Origin: Desulfurellaceae bacterium
GTDB lineage: Bacteria; Desulfobacterota; Binatia; Bin18
DNA: 39,473 bases
Direction: 5' to 3'
Assembly (NCBI GenBank): GCA_021296095.1
Contig: JAGWBB010000041.1
Coordinates: forward strand, 1 to 39,473
In this document: positions 6,837-14,626 of the stretch, in pieces
Position numbering within the stretch: the stretch's first letter is position 1
Layout of the letters: each line of letters starts with the position of its first letter
Made by a program: the position numbers and the translations under genes
The notes under the pieces: model-generated
What the model saw: only the letters and a program-made list of their open reading frames with translations
Told to the model about the DNA's origin: nothing
Database searches by the model: none

Positions 6837-6884
6837 TGATTCGCAGCAGTAACCCGTCTTCCCCCATCGCGTCACAGAGGAGAC

Positions 6885-7283
6885 CTACTTGCCAAACACC
6901 TCGGTCACCAGCTCGGTGTCCAGATACTCGGTCACCCGCTGGACTTTCCCGTCCTGAAATGTGAACACCTGACAGTAGGTATTATCGTACGATTTGCCCT
7001 CTTTGGTCGTGGATTTACCCTTGGCCTGCATGGCCACGGTATCACCATCGGCAATGAAGTTTTCCGGTGTAAGGGTAATCCCGCCTTCGAGTTGGGCGCT
7101 AAGAGGCGCCAAGAGCTTTTCCACCAGCTCTTTTTTGCCGTCGAAGGTCCCGGAGTACTTGGTTGAGCCGATAATCGTGAACTGCACGTCATCGGCCATA
7201 TTGCCGAGAAAGGCATCACCATTGCCCTTCCCCAACTCCTCGAACATCTCCTGCATCAGTTTTTTGTTCTCTGCTGCGCCCAT
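6885..7283 (-). CDS. SnoaL/NTF2-like protein
   Basis: The 132-residue product has the cone-shaped NTF2-like fold signature: an N-terminal helix pair (LMQEMFEELGKGNGDAFLGNMADDVQFTIIG), GTFDGKKELVEKLLAPL, then four strands ending in YDNTYCQVFTFQDGKVQRVTEYLDTELV. This superfamily includes ketosteroid isomerase-like and SnoaL-like enzymes and binding proteins. Asp and His dyads of known enzymes are not obvious, so activity is uncertain. ATG 7281-7283 follows GGAGGT by 7 nt. It lies 85 nt after the alpha/beta hydrolase gene. Confidence 0.85.
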   Translation of the reverse strand: MGAAENKKLMQEMFEELGKGNGDAFLGNMADDVQFTIIGSTKYSGTFDGKKELVEKLLAPLSAQLEGGITLTPENFIADGDTVAMQAKGKSTTKEGKSYDNTYCQVFTFQDGKVQRVTEYLDTELVTEVFGK

Positions 7284-7368
7284 ACTGTGTACCTCCTGCA
7301 TGGATTTTGTCTGAGCACTAGGCCCATGCGACTCTAAGCCGTCCGGCGGGGGCATGTCAAGCAGCCAC

Positions 7369-8649
7369 TCAGCGCCCCGGAAAGCGCTCTCCCAGCCAGT
7401 CCGTAATGAGCTTGAGCGACGCCTCGCGCCCCCCCTGGTTGGGTTTGGACGGCAGGGGATAACCAAAATGGTCGGCGTCAACGTGATGCAGCTGTTTGTC
7501 GCTGGCGGCTGAGGTCTGGTACATGGCTTCGGAATCGGCCGGATAGATGGCATGGTCGCCGCTGTGGTTGATGACCAGGGTGGGGATACTGACCTTGCGG
7601 ATATTGTCCAACACCGCAGCATTGGCCGACAAGCCCGACCAGTTGCTGAGCCACGCCCGGGGGGTCTGGTATTTGGCAAAACCGGCCTCGGTGTAGTTGA
7701 ACAGATCCGGCCGGGGCGACCACAGCGAGCCATAGTCGCGTGACGAGGGGTGAATAGACGGGTCGGTGTAGGCCAGGTCGGCCTCGGTCCGATGGATGAT
7801 CATATAGCGGCCGACCAGCGCCCGGCGACTGAGAAAGGCGCGTATGTCCAGGGCCAGGCTGTCAAAATCGTCCTGGCCGACCAGTCCCCGAAAATAGCGC
7901 TGTTCTTCAATAAAGCGTTTGGCAATGGCGTCAAGCCGCGCCACCCGGGCCGTCTGAGCGGCACGATAGCGCTGGGCAAACTCCGGGCTGTAGGCACTCG
8001 GCTGGGGCGGCTCGCGAAAGCCGTTGGCCGGGTTGTACATGTCGAGTTTGGGATCGCACGACAGCGGGTCGTCTTCATCCGTAACCGACGGGTCAATGGC
8101 CGTCTGCATAAATTTTCCCTCGCCCAGGTGGGCGGCCAGAATAATCATGCCGTCGCCCGGCGGCAGTTCAAAACGGTTCAGATCGTAGGGGTCGCCGGCC
8201 GGGGTCACCGTCAACCGCCCGGGCGGCTGGGTGACGGCCTGGGCCTGGTAGAAGGTGTACAGCGAGCCCCCACCGCTGTTGCCGATGAACACGACCCGCT
8301 CAAAGCCCCGCTCCTGCTTGAGATAGCTGATACCGGCCGCAATATCCGGCAGCAGCATCTCGTGCAGACAGGCAATATCGTTGTTGGGCCAGCGTCCCTC
8401 TTGGCCGAACGCGGCATAGCCGGCCTCGAGCAGATACGGGATTGCATAGTGGCGGCTCATATCGGCCCGCGGGTGCATCAGACACACCACGGTTTTTTCC
8501 CCGCCCCGGGTGTACAACACGCCTTTTGACTCACCCCGGTCGGCGGCCTTGAGCGGTACCACCTCGGCTTGTACCCCCGGGGGCAGCGTGTCAAACGATA
8601 TCAGACTCAGGCCCATTGCCGCGTAGCGTGGAATCCGTGCCAGTGCCAT
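7369..8649 (-). CDS. alpha/beta hydrolase
   Basis: The 426-residue protein has an alpha/beta hydrolase core interrupted by a large helical lid (about residues 200-340). The nucleophile elbow is FIGNSGGGS with Ser125. The acid is probably Asp365 in HSGDHAIYP and the base His394 in DADHFGYPL, in the right order and spacing. CLMHPRADMSRHY near residues 56-68 corresponds to the oxyanion strand. No signal peptide is seen, so it is cytoplasmic. ATG 8647-8649 follows AGGAGG by 5 nt. It starts the minus-strand run down to 3780. The substrate is not predictable. Confidence 0.88.
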   Translation of the reverse strand: MALARIPRYAAMGLSLISFDTLPPGVQAEVVPLKAADRGESKGVLYTRGGEKTVVCLMHPRADMSRHYAIPYLLEAGYAAFGQEGRWPNNDIACLHEMLLPDIAAGISYLKQERGFERVVFIGNSGGGSLYTFYQAQAVTQPPGRLTVTPAGDPYDLNRFELPPGDGMIILAAHLGEGKFMQTAIDPSVTDEDDPLSCDPKLDMYNPANGFREPPQPSAYSPEFAQRYRAAQTARVARLDAIAKRFIEEQRYFRGLVGQDDFDSLALDIRAFLSRRALVGRYMIIHRTEADLAYTDPSIHPSSRDYGSLWSPRPDLFNYTEAGFAKYQTPRAWLSNWSGLSANAAVLDNIRKVSIPTLVINHSGDHAIYPADSEAMYQTSAASDKQLHHVDADHFGYPLPSKPNQGGREASLKLITDWLGERFPGR

Positions 8650-8715
8650 AGCGTCCTCCTGTGTTCGCGTCTCCGTGTATCTGGGCCTGAAGCCCGAGGC
8701 AAGCCGTGTCCTCTC

Positions 8716-8745
8716 TTGCACACTTTACGCCCAAAGCAGTATACA
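8716..8745 (+). promoter_or_regulatory. candidate promoter for the SirB1/TPR gene
   Basis: TTGCAC (8716-8721) and TATACA (8740-8745) are 18 nt apart, in the 132-nt divergent gap. The -10 is 36 nt before the ATG at 8782. The same TTGCAC -35 recurs at 13970-13965 on the minus strand. Confidence 0.5.
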
Positions 8746-8781
8746 GGAGAAAGACCCATCGCCCTAAGAAGAGAGGTGCCC

Positions 8782-9615
8782 ATGCCCTCACGCGCCCGCG
8801 AACGTTTCGCCGAACTCGTCTCCGGTTCGGAAGCCGACCTGAACTTGGCCGAAGCGGCCCTGCTGATTGCCCAGGAGGAACAGCCCGAGCTTGATGTGGC
8901 GGCCTACCTCGGCCGTCTGGACGCGCTGGCCGACAGCGTCCGCTCACGTCTGTCCGAAGCCCCGAGCTTTGCCGACATCATCCAGGCCCTGAACACGGTC
9001 CTGTTTGAGGACGAGGGCCTGTCCGGCAACCAGACCGACTACCACGACCCGCGCAACAGCTTTCTCAACGAAGTCCTCGACCGCAAGCTCGGCATTCCGA
9101 TTACGCTCTCGCTGGTCTACATTGAGGTTGGCAACCGCCTGGGCGTGCCACTGGTCGGGGTCGGCTTTCCCGGCCATTTCGTGGTCAAATACGACGGCCC
9201 GGACGGCGAAACCGTCCTCGACCCCTTCCAGGCCGGCAGCCGGGTCAGCCAAACGCAAATGGAAGACAAGCTGCGGGCCATGTACGGCCCCGACAACCCG
9301 TTCGTCGGTCAGCTGCCCAAGCTTCTCGCCGCAGTCGGCAAAAAAGACATGCTGCTGCGCATGCTGCGCAATCTGAAACAGATCTACACCCAGAAAGAGG
9401 ACTTTGCGCGAGCCCTGAGCGTGGTGGAACGCATCCTGCTGCTAGCGCCCGACCATCCGGTCGAGGTTCGCGACCGGGGCGCCATCCACCACCGCATGGG
9501 TCACCAGCAGCTGGCGGTGCGCGACTTCCAGCGCTACTTGCAGCTGGCGCCCAAAGCCGACGATGCCAGGGCGGTGCGGGCGGTCATGGTTCGGACCATG
9601 GCCCAGCTCAACTAG
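8782..9615 (+). CDS. SirB1/transglutaminase-like protein with TPR repeats
   Basis: The 277-residue product matches the SirB1 family: LNTVLFEDEGLSGNQTDYHDPRNSFLNEVLDRKLGIPITLSLVYIEVGNRLGVPLVGVGFPGHFVV (roughly residues 68-135), followed by FDPFQAGS-like LDPFQAGSR, then TPR-type helices (LRNLKQIYTQKEDFARALSVVERILLLAPDHPVEVRDRG and AVRDFQRYLQLAP). The transglutaminase Cys is absent (the position is ITLS), as in many SirB1 proteins, so it is probably non-enzymatic. ATG 8782 follows GAGAGGT. It leads a plus-strand set with the Nudix and permease genes. Confidence 0.9.
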   Translation: MPSRARERFAELVSGSEADLNLAEAALLIAQEEQPELDVAAYLGRLDALADSVRSRLSEAPSFADIIQALNTVLFEDEGLSGNQTDYHDPRNSFLNEVLDRKLGIPITLSLVYIEVGNRLGVPLVGVGFPGHFVVKYDGPDGETVLDPFQAGSRVSQTQMEDKLRAMYGPDNPFVGQLPKLLAAVGKKDMLLRMLRNLKQIYTQKEDFARALSVVERILLLAPDHPVEVRDRGAIHHRMGHQQLAVRDFQRYLQLAPKADDARAVRAVMVRTMAQLN

Positions 9616-9618
9616 GCC

Positions 9619-10056
9619 ATGGCGGTACGCGTGTCGGTCGGCGTGCTGACCTGTGGCTCACGGATATTGATCTGCCAGCGCAAAGCCGCTGCGCAGCACG
9701 GGCTCAAGTGGGAATTTCCCGGCGGCAAGGCCGAGACCGGCGAGGATGCCGCAGCCTGCCTGCGACGCGAACTGCGCGAAGAACTCGGCGTCGAGGCCAC
9801 AATCGGCACGCTGATGCTGCGCAAACGGTACACCTATCCCGACGGACGTTGCGTCGCCCTGAGCTTCTTTCATGTCCCGGCATACACCGGGGTCGCGTCC
9901 AACCGGGTCTTTGCAGACATGGTCTGGGTCGAACCCCGGCGGCTGCCCGGCTACGACTTCCTGGCCGGCGACCGCGATTTTATCATTGCCCTGGCCGGGG
10001 GAGCCTGGCAGGAGCTGTTTGCCCGGCCTGGCCCGCCGTCTGGTCGGCAGCCCTGA
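9619..10056 (+). CDS. MutT-type Nudix hydrolase
   Basis: This 145-residue protein has a perfect Nudix box: G36-x5-E42-x7-R50-E51-L52-x-E54-E55-x-G57-V58, preceded by the MutT-like QHGLKWEFPGGK. The family hydrolyses nucleoside diphosphate derivatives; the WEFPGGK context favours a role in clearing 8-oxo-dGTP or related nucleotides with Mg2+. It begins 3 nt after the stop of the SirB1-like gene, so translation is probably coupled. Length is slightly above E. coli MutT (129). Exact substrate is inferred. Confidence 0.9.
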   Translation: MAVRVSVGVLTCGSRILICQRKAAAQHGLKWEFPGGKAETGEDAAACLRRELREELGVEATIGTLMLRKRYTYPDGRCVALSFFHVPAYTGVASNRVFADMVWVEPRRLPGYDFLAGDRDFIIALAGGAWQELFARPGPPSGRQP

Positions 10057-10086
10057 ACCGCCGTTTCCCTTGAAACCCCTCCATAA

Positions 10087-11175
10087 GTGAACGACAATTT
10101 TGCCGTGAATCGCCAACAGCTGTTTGCCGCGTTTTTCTTCGCCGCCTTTGTCTTTCTCCTGTTTCAGCTGTACGCCCTGTTTGCGACTTTCCTCGTGCCG
10201 CTGGTGTGGACCGTCATTCTGGTCCTGACCTTTTATCCCCTGTACAGCCTGGTCTTGAGTCTGTGTCGGGGCCGACGCACCCTGGCCGCGCTGGGCATGA
10301 CGCTGTTTGTCGTCCTGCTGGTTGCGATCCCGGTGGTGTTTTTCTCCGGTGTCCTGGCCCGGGAGGTGGCCGACTTTTATCGTCAAGTCCGGTATGTGGT
10401 CGGCTCGGGCGAACTCCAACAGCTGCTGGCGGGCTGGCGCGACACCGCTCTCGGCCAGCTGTGGCAAAAATGGGGACCCCAGGCCGAAGCCTTTGATATA
10501 GACCTGCCGGGCCTGGCCCTGACGGGCGCCAACGCCGTGAGTCAGTACATCCTGGAACAGCTCAGGAACGTTGCCCAAAACGTGTTCCGCTTCATCTTCG
10601 GCTTTGTGGTGATGAGTTTCAGCCTGTTTTTTCTGTTCCGGGACGGCGAGGGATGGTATCACACCATCCGCGACCTGCTGCCGATGGCACCAGACCATAA
10701 GGAGGCGATTTTCATCCGCCTGTACGACACCGTGTCCGCAGTGGTCCAGGGCATGGTCGCCACCGCCGTCACCCAGGGCGCGCTGGCCGGGATTGGATTC
10801 TGGGCCGTGGGTCTGTCGTTCAGCTTTTCTCTGGCCTGTCTGTCGGCCTTTTTTGCCATGCTGCCAATAGGCGGGGCGGCGGCCGTGTGGCTGCCCTGCG
10901 CGGGCTATCTGGCCATCTCCGGCCTGTGGGGCCAGGCAATCGGTCTGCTGCTGTACGGCACCTTTGTCATCAGCATGGTGGATAATTTTCTGAAGCCCTT
11001 CATCATCGGCGGACGGGCCAAGCTGCCAACCGTGTTTCTGTTCTTCGGCATTCTGGGCGGGCTGCAAGCCTACGGGTTTCTGGGGATGTTCCTCGGGCCG
11101 GTCGTCCTCGGCACGATTCTGGCCTTTGTCGAAATCTACCGCCAGGAGTACGCCCAACAGCCGGCTAGACCTTGA
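10087..11175 (+). CDS. AI-2E family transporter (PerM/YdiK-like membrane protein)
   Basis: The 362-residue protein has about eight hydrophobic helices in the AI-2E exporter layout: two near residues 10-45, two flanking residues 60-90, a soluble segment (VADFYRQVRYVVGSGELQQLL...), and a C-terminal bundle including FGFVVMSFSLFFLFRDG and the conserved DNFLKPFIIGGRAKLPTVFLFFGILGGLQAYGFLGMFLGPV block. The family exports small molecules or ions; the substrate is not predictable. The GTG start at 10087 is tentative, as no strong SD is visible. Its last 11 nt overlap the convergent YchF-like gene. Confidence 0.88.
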   Translation: MNDNFAVNRQQLFAAFFFAAFVFLLFQLYALFATFLVPLVWTVILVLTFYPLYSLVLSLCRGRRTLAALGMTLFVVLLVAIPVVFFSGVLAREVADFYRQVRYVVGSGELQQLLAGWRDTALGQLWQKWGPQAEAFDIDLPGLALTGANAVSQYILEQLRNVAQNVFRFIFGFVVMSFSLFFLFRDGEGWYHTIRDLLPMAPDHKEAIFIRLYDTVSAVVQGMVATAVTQGALAGIGFWAVGLSFSFSLACLSAFFAMLPIGGAAAVWLPCAGYLAISGLWGQAIGLLLYGTFVISMVDNFLKPFIIGGRAKLPTVFLFFGILGGLQAYGFLGMFLGPVVLGTILAFVEIYRQEYAQQPARP

Positions 11176-12211
11176 ACCGAAAGTGGATCACGTCGCCGTC
11201 GCGCACCACGTAGTCCTTGCCCTCCAGGCGCATCTTGCCGGCCTCGCGGCAGCCGGTCTCGCCCCGGTGGGCAATATACTCGCCGTAGGCGATGACCTCG
11301 GCCCGAATGAAGCCGCGTTCCATATCGGAGTGAATCTTGCCCGCGGCCCTGACTGCGGTCGTCCCCCGGCTGATGGTCCAGGCCCGGGCTTCGCTTGGCC
11401 CGGCGGTAAAAAAGCTCATCAGGCTGAGCGCCTCATAGGCCGACCGGATAAAACGGTCACGGGCCGACTCGGCTACCCCTAAATCATCCAGAAACAGGGC
11501 GCGTTCGTCCTCCTCAAGCTGGGCGATCTCCATCTCAACCTGACCGCACACAGGAATGATGCACAGACCGTTGTCTTCGGCATAGGCGGCCACCTCGGCC
11601 GGCAGAGGATTATGCAGCTCGCTCTCCTCGACGTTGTAGACCACTAACAGCGGCTTATGGCTGAGAAAGGCAAAGCCGGACAGGACGAGCTGCTCTTCGG
11701 GCAGAAACGTCTCGCCGCGCAGCGGTTTCTCTTCCTCCAGGACGCGGTAGCACTTTTCCAGCAATGCCTGCTCACGTTCCCGGCTGTGCTCTTTGCGCAG
11801 GCGTTCGAGGCGTTTCTCAATCACGCCCATATCGGCCAGGAGCAGCTCGGTGTGAAAGCCGCGCAAATCGCGCAGGGGATCGGTCGGCGTGGTCGCCATA
11901 GGGTCGGCAAAGGCCCGCACGACCTGGGCCAGGGCTTCAAGCTCGCGCATCTGGGCCAGCGAGCGGATATCGAGCGCAGCCTTTCTTTCCGCCGAGGGCG
12001 GAAAATCGAGAAAGCTGACCTCGGCGTATTTTGTGCGCTCCGGCTCGACGATTTCGGCCAGCGCATCGACCCGCGGGTCGGGGACTTTGATAACGGCGAT
12101 GGCCGCCTCGGGCTTTGTCTCAAAACCGCCGACCTCGGCACTCATGCCGGTCAGGGCATTGAAGATCGTCGTTTTCCCACACCGGGCAAATCCAACGAGT
12201 CCGACTTTCAT
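11165..12211 (-). CDS. YchF-like Obg-family GTPase, divergent, DxxG lost
   Basis: The 348-residue protein follows YchF (OLA1 family) end to end. MKVGLVGFARCGKTTIFNAL is the P-loop, here ARCGKT instead of the usual PNVGKS. VPDPRVDALAEIVEPERTKYAEVSFLDF precedes the G3 site, where canonical DIAG reads DFPP and the following Gly-rich switch is shortened. NVEES preserves the YchF NxxE nucleotide motif. The TGS domain at the C-terminus is normal (AWTISRGTTAVRAAGKIHSD ... GKDYVVRDGDVIHFRFKV). ATG 12209-12211 starts at the P-loop, as in the family. It is the third gene of the selenoprotein operon, 11 nt behind the partner gene. Hydrolysis is doubtful. It is probably not the housekeeping YchF. Confidence 0.88.
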   Translation of the reverse strand: MKVGLVGFARCGKTTIFNALTGMSAEVGGFETKPEAAIAVIKVPDPRVDALAEIVEPERTKYAEVSFLDFPPSAERKAALDIRSLAQMRELEALAQVVRAFADPMATTPTDPLRDLRGFHTELLLADMGVIEKRLERLRKEHSREREQALLEKCYRVLEEEKPLRGETFLPEEQLVLSGFAFLSHKPLLVVYNVEESELHNPLPAEVAAYAEDNGLCIIPVCGQVEMEIAQLEEDERALFLDDLGVAESARDRFIRSAYEALSLMSFFTAGPSEARAWTISRGTTAVRAAGKIHSDMERGFIRAEVIAYGEYIAHRGETGCREAGKMRLEGKDYVVRDGDVIHFRFKV

Positions 12212-12222
12212 GGTGATGGGTG

Positions 12223-13305
12223 CTAGTGTCTGAAATCCTGAATCGACCGGGCGGGCATGCCGTCTCGGCGGGAAATCGCCCGGGTCACCGAGCGTGTCAT
12301 GCTGCCGAAAGTCGGCAGCCAGCACGAGTGGCGGCCCGGCCCGCCGACAACCAGAATCATCAGCTGCTCCGGCTGGCGGACGAGCGGCAGCGCAGCCTCA
12401 CCGGGAAACAGATCGTCCGGCACGAACCCCATGCCGTACATCCCGCCGGCTTCCCACAGCTCGCGCGGCACGCGGGCGTGCTGAAAGACATAGTCTCTGA
12501 TCTCGTCTTTGCCGATACCGTCCCGGGCCAGGATCTGGGCGTGTTCCGGTCCCAGGGCCAGAATCGGCTCGCCCAAGGCGTAGGCGTTGTTCGAGCCCAT
12601 GCCGGCCATGGTGCTGGCGACCGTGGTCAGGATGCCCGATGCCGCCGTGCTGATGTGGTCGTTGATATTGTGCGGTCCCTCGGCCCCACACACCGTGACG
12701 GTGCTGGTGTCGGCCCCAAAGCCGCGCTCGCGGTGCAGCGGGGTCCACGGGTTTTCGGCTTCGTTCTCGGCAATGCAGTACGAGTATTTGGACGGCTGGC
12801 CCTGGGTTGAGCGATCCAGCAGGCCCGGCACCCCGCCGCCGATATTCAGCAGCACCAGCCGAATCGCCCGGCCAATCGTAGCGTTCGGACGCCAGCCCTG
12901 GCCAAAGGCGTTATAGCCGCCGTTGACACCCAGCTCCTGGGCGATGGGACCGTTGAGAATGACCAGGGGTGCACACGGGTGGGTCGTGCTCTGGACCGCG
13001 TAGAGGTTGAAGGGGCTCTCCAGCAGAGCGTCGAGGGCGGTCAGGACGACCGGGAAATACTCCGGCACACAGCCGGCCAGAACCGCGTTCACGGCCACCT
13101 TCTCGACCGTCGCGATTCCATATTTTGGCGGCACCGGCCCGAGTTCGTCTTGCGGACCGCGGTCGCTCCAGGCCAGCAGGCGCTCGACCCGCTCGGCCGT
13201 CGGCGGAATGATCGGCAGGCCGTCCGTCCAGCCCTGGTCGTAAAACCAGTCGTTGACGGCCTCGAGCGAGTCGTCGAGAGCAATCTTCTCGGAACGCAGA
13301 TCCAT
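12223..13305 (-). CDS. unknown 360-aa partner of the UGSC selenoprotein
   Basis: No named family was recognised with certainty. The protein is soluble, alpha/beta, and begins DWFYDQGWTDGLPIIPPT near residues 19-36. Conserved-looking blocks include TTHPCAPLVILNGPIAQELG (Cys111), NATIGRAIRLVLLNIGGGVPG, TVCGAEGPHNINDH (Cys206) and VVGGPGRHSCWLPTFG (His326, Cys328). The conserved Cys and Gly-rich blocks could bind a cofactor or work with the selenocysteine of its neighbour; this is inference. Its ATG at 13305 follows the selenoprotein TAA by 3 nt, so the two are almost certainly translated together. The YchF-like gene follows after 11 nt. Confidence 0.75.
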   Translation of the reverse strand: MDLRSEKIALDDSLEAVNDWFYDQGWTDGLPIIPPTAERVERLLAWSDRGPQDELGPVPPKYGIATVEKVAVNAVLAGCVPEYFPVVLTALDALLESPFNLYAVQSTTHPCAPLVILNGPIAQELGVNGGYNAFGQGWRPNATIGRAIRLVLLNIGGGVPGLLDRSTQGQPSKYSYCIAENEAENPWTPLHRERGFGADTSTVTVCGAEGPHNINDHISTAASGILTTVASTMAGMGSNNAYALGEPILALGPEHAQILARDGIGKDEIRDYVFQHARVPRELWEAGGMYGMGFVPDDLFPGEAALPLVRQPEQLMILVVGGPGRHSCWLPTFGSMTRSVTRAISRRDGMPARSIQDFRH

Positions 13306-13308
13306 GTG

Positions 13309-13908
13309 TTACGCCGAGCGTTGCCGCAGCTGCTTGCCCATCGGCCTGAGGAAGCGGCCCCGATAGTCCGCGACCAGCTGCTCCGCCGGTCGGGTCAGAA
13401 TCGCCATCACTTCGTCGGCCACCGCCCCGGCTTTGCGCTCAACCTCGTCGGGAGTATTGCCGGCCAGCGGGTGCGGAATCACCGCAATCGGCATACCGCC
13501 CATGCCCAGGGTCTGCGACTCGGCGCGGCCCAGCGGAGCAAATTCGTCGCTGCAAATGACTGCGGTCGGCACCCCGCGTTTTTCCAGCTCAATGGTGTCG
13601 TGGAGACCCCACGACGTACACGAGCCTCAATCACCGATGGCGACAACCGCGGCGTCGCACTGGGCCAGCCGGGTCAGCACCTCATCCGACGCCGGCAGAG
13701 ACGCGTTTTTCTCGCCGCTGATACGGGAGAATGCTCCCAGGCGGGTACGCAGGATGGCCTCGACTTTTTCGAGCAGCAAACCGGCGTTGGCCTTCCGGTT
13801 GTTGAGAAACCCGATGCTTTTGCCCGCGAGATCGGCCGTCCGGCGCGCCAGCGGAAGCTCCGTGGTGCGCGCCTCGGCCGTGGGGTTGAGGACTTCCAGC
13901 TGTCCCAT
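13309..13908 (-). CDS. UGSC-type selenoprotein with in-frame TGA (Sec94)
   Basis: Two adjoining reading segments in the same frame, 13908-13630 and 13626-13309, are separated only by TGA at 13627-13629. Reading TGA as selenocysteine gives a continuous 199-residue protein with the motif VAIGD-Sec-GSCTSWGLHD. The Sec-x-x-Cys pair is a redox-type motif and the UGSC signature is known for a (seleno)protein family. A bacterial SECIS hairpin begins 11 nt after the TGA. The N-terminal half has AGKSIGFLNNRKANAGLLLEKV; the C-terminal half has GVPTAVICSDEF and GMGGMPIAVIPHPL, Rossmann-like strands. The ATG at 13906-13908 follows AAGGAGG by 5 nt. Automatic annotation would split it into two ORFs. Biochemical role is unknown. 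SelA/B/C must be elsewhere in the genome. Confidence 0.92.
13597..13615 (-). promoter_or_regulatory. bacterial SECIS element
   Basis: On the minus strand GTCGTGG-GGTCT-CCACGAC forms a perfect 7-bp stem with a GGUCU loop, starting 11 nt after the TGA. The loop has the G-U dinucleotide needed for SelB binding and the same GGUCU as the E. coli fdhF element. The loop begins 18 nt after the TGA, within the usual bacterial range. Confidence 0.9.
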
Positions 13909-13941
13909 ATCGCCCTCCTTGTCGACTGATTGCTGCCGGCC

Positions 13942-13970
13942 AGTGTAGAACACCGCTCTTGCCCGTGCAA
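13942..13970 (-). promoter_or_regulatory. candidate promoter for the selenoprotein operon
   Basis: On the minus strand TTGCAC (13970-13965) and TACACT (13947-13942) are 17 nt apart, 34 nt upstream of the ATG at 13908. The -10 has four of six consensus matches and the -35 three. Confidence 0.45.
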
Positions 13971-14015
13971 TGCGTCAGACGCTAGTGTGCGACCGTCAGC
14001 CTGAGGAGCGCTCCC

Positions 14016-14621
14016 ATGTCCAAGGTCATCATTCCCGTCTATTACGACTTTGCCTCGTCCCTGTGTTATGTGGCCAAAAAGGTCATGGAACAGCTCGACG
14101 GCCAGCTCGATATTGAGCTGCTGTGGAAGGGCGTCCAGATCGCACGCCGCCACGACGGCTGGAAAAACGGCGAAATGATCGGCGACGAGGCCAGGGGCAA
14201 AATTTTCCGGGTGGCCGGCGAGACCGGGGTCGAGCTGCGGGTGCCGGAGCGCTGGCTCGACTCGGCCGCCGCCCTCGAAGGCGCCGAGTTTGCCCGGGAG
14301 CGGAGCACGTTTGCCGCCTATCACCATAGCCTGTTCAGCGCGATCTACGAGGCCGGTCGGGACATTGGTGATCGGGACACCTTGCTGGAACTGGTCGAAG
14401 ACCTGGGGCTTCCGGTAGCCGAATTTGAGCACGCCGTGCGAGCCGGCACCTTCACCCAGCGGGTCAAAGACACCGAGGCCGAGGCGACGACCTTCGGCGT
14501 TGTCGGCTATCCGACCTTCATGCTGGGCGAGTTCCCGCTGATCGGCATTCAGCCGGCCGAGACCATGCGGATGATGATTCAGCGCTATATCGACAAGTCC
14601 CGGGAGCAGGTGTCACACTGA
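14016..14621 (+). CDS. DsbA-like (FrnE / HCCA-isomerase type) thioredoxin-fold protein
   Basis: The 201-residue product has the DsbA-like fold: [22 protein letters not shown] at residues 6-27, an inserted helical domain, and the cis-Pro loop [21 protein letters not shown] near 165-185. The usual CPWC motif is replaced by SSLC, leaving only Cys17, so it cannot form the standard disulfide. It may act like kappa-class GST or 2-hydroxychromene-2-carboxylate isomerase, which use Ser at this site. There is no signal peptide, so it is cytoplasmic. The ATG follows GAGGAG. It is divergent from the selenoprotein operon, which hints at shared redox or xenobiotic chemistry. Confidence 0.85.
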   Translation: MSKVIIPVYYDFASSLCYVAKKVMEQLDGQLDIELLWKGVQIARRHDGWKNGEMIGDEARGKIFRVAGETGVELRVPERWLDSAAALEGAEFARERSTFAAYHHSLFSAIYEAGRDIGDRDTLLELVEDLGLPVAEFEHAVRAGTFTQRVKDTEAEATTFGVVGYPTFMLGEFPLIGIQPAETMRMMIQRYIDKSREQVSH

Positions 14622-14626
14622 GGGCC

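Noticed and set aside
9658-11157. 499-codon minus-strand ORF opposite the Nudix and permease genes
   Set aside because: It is antisense to two well-recognised families, is rich in Gln/His/Arg/Gly/Pro as expected of a GC-rich shadow frame, and has no SD or domain.
13309-13572. Separate 87-residue gene starting at GTG 13572
   Set aside because: It is the C-terminal part of the UGSC selenoprotein; a continuous frame through TGA with SECIS explains it better, and no SD precedes the GTG.
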